IMG/VR virus record: IMGVR_UViG_3300017731_000039
Span: 1-25,829 of that record
Length of the DNA stretch: 25,829 nucleotides
From: a virus
Direction: 5' to 3' (one strand)
Part shown: piece by piece, positions 13,609 to 19,985 of the stretch
Layout of the letters: each line of letters starts with the position of its first letter
How positions within the stretch are numbered: the first letter of the stretch is position 1
Made by a program: the position numbers and the translations under genes
Notes under the pieces: model-generated
The model's input: the letters and a program-made list of their open reading frames with translations, nothing else
What the model was told of the DNA's origin: nothing
Databases searched by the model: none

Positions 13609-14227
13609 TTGCTAAGGTTGAACTCTGTGTAATATTAAATGCTCGGCTATCCCCTGTTTGGTCTAGATAAAAGTAACCATCAGCATAGCCACTACCATTG
13701 TAGACTAAGCTGTTTGAGTCACCATCTATATCTAGATAGGATGTAGCTCCATCGACATCCACTGTGTAGTCTATGGTATTCGAATCACCATTAATAACCC
13801 AGTCGAGGTCTAAGTATTCTGCTAAAGCATTGGTAGCAATATTTAATTCAAATTCATTGCTTGACCCTGTAACGTCAACATTATAGTTACCGCCATCGGC
13901 ACTATAAGTATCTGTTGGGTCTACTTGAATTTCAAATATATTACTATCACCGTCAAACTCAAAGAAACCTACTAGTGAATCTAGGACAATGTCCCCAATA
14001 AATTTGTTGGAATCCCCTAATTGATTGATGTCTAAAGTCATAGAACTACCAGCTAATTCTAGAGCAGTCATCTGACCTGAGGCAGCATCAAGACCACCAA
14101 TAAGGTTGGAACCACCTAGCTGTTCAACATCTAAGTTTAAAGTTGCACCAACTTGATTGATGTATATTTCATTATCGGCTTTAACCATAAAGCCTAAGAA
14201 AGCTAACAATATAATTATTCTATTCAT
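13523..14227 (-). CDS. curlin-like amyloid repeat protein
   Basis: 234 aa with a short signal peptide (NRIIILLAFLGFMVKA, cut before DNEIYIN). The rest is a run of strand-turn-strand repeats built around G-x-S-N: glycines at about 27, 38, 60, 71, 93, 121, 147, 169, 192 and 216, mostly 22-28 residues apart. Units such as INQLGDSNKF and LDQTGDSRAFNITQ keep the Gln-x-Gly-x-x-Asn pattern of curlin repeats (CsgA/CsgB), which form a beta-solenoid amyloid. It is richer in Asp and poorer in Gln than E. coli CsgA and has two Cys near the end (VCIIQ and the last residue). It lies directly behind csgG, which suggests it is the cargo of that channel. Only one such gene is present, so it may both nucleate and polymerise. 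Confidence 0.85.
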   Translation of the reverse strand: MNRIIILLAFLGFMVKADNEIYINQVGATLNLDVEQLGGSNLIGGLDAASGQMTALELAGSSMTLDINQLGDSNKFIGDIVLDSLVGFFEFDGDSNIFEIQVDPTDTYSADGGNYNVDVTGSSNEFELNIATNALAEYLDLDWVINGDSNTIDYTVDVDGATSYLDIDGDSNSLVYNGSGYADGYFYLDQTGDSRAFNITQSSTLASDWLKIISTGNSGTVCIIQNDGGTSTSC

Positions 14228-15038
14228 AACTCCAAAATCTCCTCTCTATTCCTTGTTGTACTATTTCTAGTACACTTGTCTCTATCGCTTTCTGGAGAGC
14301 AATAGATACACTTTCGTTTTGTGTAACACCAGATTCTATTTCTACTAACTCTGTCCCAGCTTCAATGAATCTAAAGACATCGTTAGAGACTCCTACAGAT
14401 AGGATAGTCTTTGATGTTAGTACTTCTATTAATATCTCTCCGGTATTAACAGAAACTAATCGTAAAGATACTGTGACAGTGTCCTCACGATACTGGCGGC
14501 TCATACCGATACCTAGATATCTAGCACCATTACCACCACTTTTTAGGTTAGTGTCATACGAAATGACTCCACCCTGAACCAGTAGACCTGCAAAGATAAG
14601 AGCATTTAACTCTGTATTATCTTCAAAGTCCTTACGGGTTGTTCTAATTATTTGTCGTTCTTTGGTTAGGTTATCTAAGCCTACTCTTTCGACAACTGTA
14701 AAAAATTCACCATCTGCAGCATGTTTAAAAGCCCTGATAAGTAAAGCATCAGGTGACTGTGTAATAGCAGAACTAAATAAAGCAAAGGTACTGTTACTCT
14801 TTCTTTGCCCTGTCAGGTCTGTGAAGCTATTAGGATAAATAGCAATAGTCGGCTTAAGCCTAGCCGGTCTTAAGTTTTTTAACTCCTCTGACTGTAACTC
14901 TAATACGGTACTTGGTCTTTTCTTTGAATAAGCTCCTAAGACATTCTCATCTAAAAGAGAACTATGTCTAAGACTTGAACAACTAGAAAGTAAAAGAACC
15001 GATAGGAACAGTAATCTCTGTAACATTCCCTTCTGCAT
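14220..15038 (-). CDS. csgG: CsgG-family outer-membrane curli secretion channel
   Basis: 272 aa (E. coli precursor 277). An N-terminal lipoprotein signal ends in the lipobox LLSSC with lipidated Cys20. Core stretches match E. coli CsgG closely: DLTGQ, ERQIIRTTR (ERKIIRAAQ in E. coli), NLKSGGNGARYLGIG (NVKSGGVGARYFGIG), LVSVNTGEI (VVNVSTGEI), TSKTILSVGV and FRFIEAGTEL. The known protein forms a nine-membered outer-membrane pore through which curlin subunits leave the cell. The constriction loop differs: by eye, Phe56 is kept but Tyr51 and Asn55 are not. It overlaps csgF by 56 bases and the curlin-like gene by 8. An alternative start is Met5 at 15026; neither start has a strong ribosome site. 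Confidence 0.93.
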   Translation of the reverse strand: MQKGMLQRLLFLSVLLLSSCSSLRHSSLLDENVLGAYSKKRPSTVLELQSEELKNLRPARLKPTIAIYPNSFTDLTGQRKSNSTFALFSSAITQSPDALLIRAFKHAADGEFFTVVERVGLDNLTKERQIIRTTRKDFEDNTELNALIFAGLLVQGGVISYDTNLKSGGNGARYLGIGMSRQYREDTVTVSLRLVSVNTGEILIEVLTSKTILSVGVSNDVFRFIEAGTELVEIESGVTQNESVSIALQKAIETSVLEIVQQGIERRFWSYE

Positions 15039-15438
15039 CTGTAATCTTTAATGTAATCATAGTGCCATCAGCACTAACACTGTATTCTATGGTGTTACCC
15101 ATTAGCTCTAAAGTCCCGAAAGTACTTGGGTTTTCACCAAACAAAGCATCTACTAGTTGTCTGGATAGTTGAGCATATATTCTTGATTCTAAGTTTCTGA
15201 TAAATCTTGCTAGAGTTGTATTGTCTGCTTCTCTTTCTAGCTCTTCTCGGTAAGCTTTGATTTCAGCTTCAATCGCTGCCTTTCTATTGAACTCTTGATT
15301 CTCTATGGTTAGGTAATGGGCTGAGCTATTGATGCCACTAAATGATGGTGACTTAAACTTATGTACTAACTCATCTCCAACTAAAGCATTACTAACACCG
15401 AGCAACAATACTATAAATAACGTGCTTAATATTTTCAT
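14983..15438 (-). CDS. csgF: CsgF-like curli assembly factor
   Basis: About 151 aa. A signal peptide is clear (MKILSTLFIVLLLGVSNAL, cut before GDELV). The mature N-terminus ELVHKFKSPSFSGINSS matches the E. coli CsgF opening TFQFRNPNFGGNPNN, the part that plugs into the CsgG channel. A helical middle (about 45-100) and a beta-rich end with TITLKITDAEG-type strands follow, also as in CsgF, which helps surface nucleation of curlin. I chose ATG 15438 because the signal peptide begins there and GAGG lies 11 bases before it; an upstream ATG at 15480 would overlap the previous gene by 29 bases and put charged residues before the signal. The end overlaps csgG by 56 bases. Confidence 0.85.
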   Translation of the reverse strand: MKILSTLFIVLLLGVSNALVGDELVHKFKSPSFSGINSSAHYLTIENQEFNRKAAIEAEIKAYREELEREADNTTLARFIRNLESRIYAQLSRQLVDALFGENPSTFGTLELMGNTIEYSVSADGTMITLKITDAEGNVTEITVPIGSFTF

Positions 15439-15449
15439 TTCTATTATAT

Positions 15450-15453
15450 CCTC
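15450..15453 (-). promoter_or_regulatory. ribosome binding site deciding the csgF start
   Basis: GAGG on the minus strand lies 11 bases before the ATG at 15438 and overlaps the stop of the preceding gene. Spacing is long, so it is a moderate site, but no better one serves the upstream ATG. Confidence 0.4.
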
Positions 15454-15739
15454 AATCTTTTCTTTGGTCTTTTTTCCCATCTGCCCTTGCTAACCTATCT
15501 ACATCTACAGGTACACCCATAGCTGTTCGACACATTGTGTCTATTCTTATAATGTCATTATCTATTTGTCTTATTCTATCTATCAAAGCTACTATCATAC
15601 TGTGTTGAGTATCTAATTTTTTGTGGATATCAGCTATCAAAGCATTAAATAGTTTATAAACCATCCAACCAGCAGCGACTGCAAAGGCTGCAGGAATCCC
15701 TACAGTTTCTAAAATGTCCATCCATTGACTAGTATTCAT
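15452..15739 (-). CDS. small membrane protein, holin-like
   Basis: 95 aa: a single membrane segment at about 12-32 (GIPAAFAVAAGWMVYKLF), then a helical region that looks like a coiled coil (IHKKLDTQHSMIVALIDRIR), and a charged C-terminus (KKDQRKD). One membrane segment followed by a coiled coil and a basic end is the layout of BhlA/UviB-type holins. Marine podoviruses often carry a similar protein next to a three-segment membrane protein, as here. A role in lysis timing is likely but not proven. It starts with a one-base overlap to the preceding gene and ends 13 bases before csgF. Confidence 0.65.
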   Translation of the reverse strand: MNTSQWMDILETVGIPAAFAVAAGWMVYKLFNALIADIHKKLDTQHSMIVALIDRIRQIDNDIIRIDTMCRTAMGVPVDVDRLARADGKKDQRKD

Positions 15740-16182
15740 TATTTACCTTTAACTAAGCTACCACCAAAGTACATACCTATAATTGCTGAGACTAAGTTAG
15801 TATCTAGTTGTGTGATTACCAAGCCCTGAAAAGTAACCCATTCAAATACTTCTCGGCCTTCTTTGATAAACCAAAACCCCGGATTCCAATTAGTGTAACC
15901 AACAGTTACAGAAACATCTGGATAGTAAACTGCTACTAGTTTAGGTAGTAAGACAATAGCAAAGACTGAAGTCAAAGCTATAATTCTTCTAGTCCAAGCA
16001 AAGCCTTTGTCTTTTAAGCCATGGTCTAAAGACTGTTGTCTTTCTTTCATGCCAAACTCACCACGAGTTATCAAGAGCTTTTGTTGTTCTGCTTTAGCCT
16101 TTCTACTTTCAGACCAGACACTCATCAAACCACCAAGGATTGTCGAGGCCAACATAGTTATTATCTCAAAAGGGAAGCCCAT
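15739..16182 (-). CDS. three-segment membrane protein, putative holin
   Basis: 147 aa. Membrane segments at about 4-22 (EIITMLASTILGGLMSVW), 64-86 (TRRIIALTSVFAIVLLPKLV) and 118-143 (QGLVITQLDTNLVSAIIGMY) with a charged loop of about 40 residues after the first (SRKAKAEQQKLL, then GEFGMKERQQSLDH). The opening FPFEIITML-x-STILGG is one I recall from marine phages. Size, three segments and its place between virion genes and another small membrane protein suggest a holin. It overlaps both neighbours by one base, and AGGAGAA lies just before its ATG. Confidence 0.65.
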   Translation of the reverse strand: MGFPFEIITMLASTILGGLMSVWSESRKAKAEQQKLLITRGEFGMKERQQSLDHGLKDKGFAWTRRIIALTSVFAIVLLPKLVAVYYPDVSVTVGYTNWNPGFWFIKEGREVFEWVTFQGLVITQLDTNLVSAIIGMYFGGSLVKGK

Positions 16183-16331
16183 TAAAATTCTCCTAACATA
16201 AACTTTTCCATCTCTTCTTCAAATAAAGGTCGATAGTCTTCTATAGTAAACCAAGGTAAACCAAGACCTGCTCGAACCTTACAGTTCTCCTGCCAAGCTT
16301 CTTCTAGTTGTTGTTCTGTGTATAGTAGCAT
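16182..16331 (-). CDS. small acidic phage protein, 49 aa
   Basis: The protein reads MLLYTEQQLEEAWQENC, then LPWFTIEDYRPLFEEEMEKF. The Y-T-E-x-Q-L-x-x-A opening and F-x-x-x-EDYR-x-x-FEE middle match a small protein family that I recall as widespread in marine phages, of unknown function. It fits exactly between its neighbours: one base after the stop of the large virion gene and a one-base overlap with the membrane protein gene, which leaves no gap. Confidence 0.75.
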   Translation of the reverse strand: MLLYTEQQLEEAWQENCKVRAGLGLPWFTIEDYRPLFEEEMEKFMLGEF

Positions 16332-16332
16332 G

Positions 16333-19300
16333 TTAATTATTTAGTAATTTAAACATCTCTTCAGATGTTGTGCCAGTAGGAAAATCTTTTTCACTTATTT
16401 TTAAAGCTCTTTTAATTAAACTATCATTATTATAAAAAGCAGCATTTGCAGGATTATTTTCTCTATTAATAATAGCTCTTAACAAACCTTCCATACCTTT
16501 TTGTTTATACAAATCCGAACCTTCTTTTAAATATCCAATAGTATCTGGGTTTTCTATTTCTGCTCTTTTTAATCTTTCTTGTTTTGTGCCTGTTCTTCCT
16601 CCACCTAAGTATTCTAGTAAAGCATAGTCTATAGCTTCATCTTTAAAAGAAACATATCTATTTAATTTAGTATTCATGTCTCTAACAATAGCTCTCATTC
16701 CTGCTTCTGGGGTATCAAAAACTACAAAAGGTCTTTTTCTATTTTCTGCATAAAACTGTCCTGTTTCTCCTGCATACCCTTGACCTTTTTCAATATTACC
16801 GGGGTTGTTATACCTAATAACATCACCACCCTCAGCAAAACCTAGCCGACTCATCTGTTCTTGATAAGGCTCACCAGTCAAAGGATTGATACGGTCTGCT
16901 GGGTCCTCTTGGGTATAACTAACATTAACATCTAAAGGCTGTCCAGTATATAAATCTCTACTTGAAATTAAACCACCAGTATTTTTTAATATTCTTCTAT
17001 CGGTAATATTATCAACATCTTCTTCTTCTCTTTGTAAGAAAGAAGCAAGACCTCTTTCAAGACCACCACCAACAGCTTTATCAGCTTCTTTAGCAGCTTT
17101 TTGTAATGGAGTATAAGGGTCTCTAAAACCTGTATACTCTTCCATAATATCTCCAACAGTTCTGTCAAAAATATTTTTAGTCCCTATTAAAGGTGTTTTC
17201 CTAGCTGCTGTTTCTAACAAACCTCGGTTATATAAAGTTAAACCAACAATATCATTTATAATTGGACCTCCTATTCCCCCAGTCGCTGCAATAGGATTTT
17301 GACCGTAAGAAATACCTTCTCCTATTCTTACTCCATATTCTAAAGGACCTAGTAAACCAACTCTTTGAAAAGCTTTTATTGTATCTAAGTAGTCTCTACC
17401 CTCAGTATCAATTCTTTCTCTTTCTTCAGTAGAACTTCTCCAGTAGTTTGTTGCTTTAGCAAGGTTAGTAGCCATAACTACAAAGGCTGCTAACTTAGGA
17501 GCATTAGCTCTAGTATCAGTTATAGTTTCTTTAGCAAAGTTTCTTAATACTGTATTACTAAACACAGTTGGGTATCTTAAAAATTGAGTTAAAATATCCC
17601 ATTTAGGATTAGTCATAAAAGTCGGCACGGTAGCATACTCTCTAGATGTTTGTAAAATAACACTGTTAGTAAATCGACCTGCTCCTCTAACCATATCATT
17701 TGTATAAAACTCATCATTTAAAGAAGCTTTAGTAAATTTACCATTGTGTTTGTTGTGCCATGCTAAACCTTTATTTATATCAACTCCTAAGTCATTAAGT
17801 TCTCCTTTTAGTCTTTGTGTAGCTCTACTACTTAGCTTTGCAGGACTTGCAAGTTTTGCTAAGTTCTGTGTAATCATATCTTTACCTGTAGAGAATGCTG
17901 CTAATTGTACAGTTTTAGTCCAAGGTATTAGTACATTAAATCTGTAAAAACCTCTAGCTATTCTTTTTAATGATTCTGTTTGTAAACCTTCACCTGATAA
18001 ACGATTTGTAACATCTGCTAAGGATTCATCAACAGCTAAAAAAACTGAATTCATTTCTTTAACTAATTCAGATTCAGGTAATTGATGTTTTTCTTTTATT
18101 AGCTGACCAAGTTCTTTAGTAAAGAAATTATGACCATTAGTTACAGTATCTTGCATTCCTTTAATAGCTGAACTAGTTGGTGCTTTACCTAAAGTAATAA
18201 AGGCTTCTGATAAAGATGATAAAGTAGCTAAAGGCAGGTAAGCCATAGCATTAGCTAGTTTAGTACCATCATAAAGACCTTGAATAACTCCACTATCAAA
18301 GTAATCTACTTGACCAGTAACAGATTCATAAACTTTTAATATATCTTTTTTTTGATTTTTAGTTAGTCCTTTTCCTCGAGCAGCTTTTAGTTCATCATCA
18401 ATAGGTTTAATAAATCTATCAATAAATTGTTGTTCGTTACTCTGTTTAAAAAGCATTACATTGCCTTTTTCTGTAGCTCTAGCTGTTACATTTTTACCTA
18501 AAGATAAAAAATGTTTTTTGTGATTAATAGTTCTAGCTGCACCCATAAAGTAATCAGTTACTACAGGGACTAAATCATTACTTAAAAATTCATTAAATTC
18601 ATTGTCATCTAAATTTTTAAATTTTCGTGCTTGAGTTATTAAATTTGATGAAGAAGCATAAAGTTCATTTTGTTTGTTTAACATTCCTTCAACAACTTCA
18701 TCAATATTTTTAGGTTTAACTATTTGAAACTCTTTACCTTCAGAATCTTTTCGTTTTTTAGTAAGTAATTGTTTAAACTTTTCAGGGTTAGCTTCAATAG
18801 CTTCTCTATTCCAAGAACGAGGGAAATAATTTTCTACTTTATTAGGCTCTAGTCCTACTTGTTCTGCATCATTTAATACTTTGTTAAAAAAATCTCTTAA
18901 GTTGTTAGTTGTTTCTCTAACAGCTTTACTAGCATTAGAAACTTCTCCACCTCTTAATAAAGTTAAAACTGCTTTACTATCACTAGGTAAAACTTCTCCT
19001 GTTTTTCTAATAGGAGCAATAGCATTATCAAATAGTAATTTATAATTACCTCTATCAAAATTAACATCTTCAGCATAAGAATAACCAACTCTTCTTTTAG
19101 TTTGTCTAGTTAGTTTTTTTCCAAATTCAGGAGTAAATCTTACACCTAGCTCTCGTGCTGTTTTAGAAAAATCAGCATCAGTTTTAAGAATCCATGCAGG
19201 ACTTGCTAGTGTTTTAGCTAACAGTTTATCTTTAGCTTTTCTTAAATTATAAACTAAGTCACTACCAGCCTCTTTTCTGTAGCCATCATTAGTATAAAGC

Positions 19301-19983
19301 TTTGCCATTCTTTCAGCAAAAAAATCATTTTTTCTGGCAAGGCCTCCAAAAATACCACCTGTTAAAGCTCCAACTGCTGTAGTGCTAACAAGTTCAGGAG
19401 TAGAATAAATCCTTCGCATATCAGCATTTAGTTCTGTGTTTTGTCTAAAATGATTATCAAGACCTGTCCAAGCTCCTACTTCAGCTGCTGTAATTCCTAC
19501 AGTTCCTGCTGGACTAATACCTTTAACTTTATCAGAGCTTAAAGCAATATTTTTCATACCCTTAGTAATACCTTTAGCACCAGCTGTTCGAGCCGCTAAA
19601 GAAGTACCACCAGTAACAGGAGTTAATAACATAGCTGCAATAGCTGTTGGGTCTGTAGCTATATCAACAGTTGCATCTTTAATAAGTTCAGCATACTGTT
19701 TGAAGCTACCCATATCTGCTCTATCGAATCTAGAACGAAGATATTTATAGTCTTGTTTTTGTTGCTCAGTAAACTTTTCAGACTGAGACATTCTTTGAAA
19801 GCCTGAGAATAAATTAAAATCAGAGTCTCTCAAGTATTCAAAGACATCATTATTTTTTTCACCTAATGAGCCTAGAAATCTTTCAGCGACATTTTGAAAC
19901 TCTTCATTCTTTTCAAGGTCATCCAAAGTATAACCTAACTTTAAACGAGAAGAAGGGTCTCCTCCAATATTAATGATTGCCAT
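16333..19983 (-). CDS. large internal virion/ejection protein with C-terminal NNPGN domain
   Basis: 1216 aa, among the longest in the window and comparable in size to T7 gp16 (1318 aa). Residues about 100-220 are rich in Ala, Gly and hydrophobic residues (AIAAMLLTPVTGGTSLA, VGALTGGIFGG), as in ejection proteins that insert in membranes; the rest is mostly helical with many Lys/Asn. The last 168 residues (from about 1049; 16333-16839) form a separate domain: RYNNPGNIEKGQG, FVVFDTPEAGMRAIVRDM and a helical end. NNPGN with F-x-TPE-x-GMRA is the pattern of a phage-associated domain thought to cut peptidoglycan, so it may open the cell wall during DNA entry. In T7 gp16 the lytic domain is N-terminal instead. 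The start lies two bases behind the preceding gene. Confidence 0.8.
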   Translation of the reverse strand: MAIINIGGDPSSRLKLGYTLDDLEKNEEFQNVAERFLGSLGEKNNDVFEYLRDSDFNLFSGFQRMSQSEKFTEQQKQDYKYLRSRFDRADMGSFKQYAELIKDATVDIATDPTAIAAMLLTPVTGGTSLAARTAGAKGITKGMKNIALSSDKVKGISPAGTVGITAAEVGAWTGLDNHFRQNTELNADMRRIYSTPELVSTTAVGALTGGIFGGLARKNDFFAERMAKLYTNDGYRKEAGSDLVYNLRKAKDKLLAKTLASPAWILKTDADFSKTARELGVRFTPEFGKKLTRQTKRRVGYSYAEDVNFDRGNYKLLFDNAIAPIRKTGEVLPSDSKAVLTLLRGGEVSNASKAVRETTNNLRDFFNKVLNDAEQVGLEPNKVENYFPRSWNREAIEANPEKFKQLLTKKRKDSEGKEFQIVKPKNIDEVVEGMLNKQNELYASSSNLITQARKFKNLDDNEFNEFLSNDLVPVVTDYFMGAARTINHKKHFLSLGKNVTARATEKGNVMLFKQSNEQQFIDRFIKPIDDELKAARGKGLTKNQKKDILKVYESVTGQVDYFDSGVIQGLYDGTKLANAMAYLPLATLSSLSEAFITLGKAPTSSAIKGMQDTVTNGHNFFTKELGQLIKEKHQLPESELVKEMNSVFLAVDESLADVTNRLSGEGLQTESLKRIARGFYRFNVLIPWTKTVQLAAFSTGKDMITQNLAKLASPAKLSSRATQRLKGELNDLGVDINKGLAWHNKHNGKFTKASLNDEFYTNDMVRGAGRFTNSVILQTSREYATVPTFMTNPKWDILTQFLRYPTVFSNTVLRNFAKETITDTRANAPKLAAFVVMATNLAKATNYWRSSTEERERIDTEGRDYLDTIKAFQRVGLLGPLEYGVRIGEGISYGQNPIAATGGIGGPIINDIVGLTLYNRGLLETAARKTPLIGTKNIFDRTVGDIMEEYTGFRDPYTPLQKAAKEADKAVGGGLERGLASFLQREEEDVDNITDRRILKNTGGLISSRDLYTGQPLDVNVSYTQEDPADRINPLTGEPYQEQMSRLGFAEGGDVIRYNNPGNIEKGQGYAGETGQFYAENRKRPFVVFDTPEAGMRAIVRDMNTKLNRYVSFKDEAIDYALLEYLGGGRTGTKQERLKRAEIENPDTIGYLKEGSDLYKQKGMEGLLRAIINRENNPANAAFYNNDSLIKRALKISEKDFPTGTTSEEMFKLLNN

Positions 19984-19985
19984 AT

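Noticed and set aside
10396-15480. Cassette as a recent GC-rich insertion
   Set aside because: Single 60-base rows counted by hand gave 24-28 G+C in the cassette (rows 12001, 12061, 13021, 14461, 15241) and 17-20 in some structural or polymerase rows (18901, 20461, 4501), but rows in nrdA, helicase and the holin-like gene also gave 24-29 (rows 7801, 8041, 2221, 16021). The difference is patchy and does not mark the cassette off.
17744-17947. Plus-strand cysteine-rich frame in the 1216-aa gene
   Set aside because: It is antisense to a continuous long gene, with no start signal and no conserved pattern.
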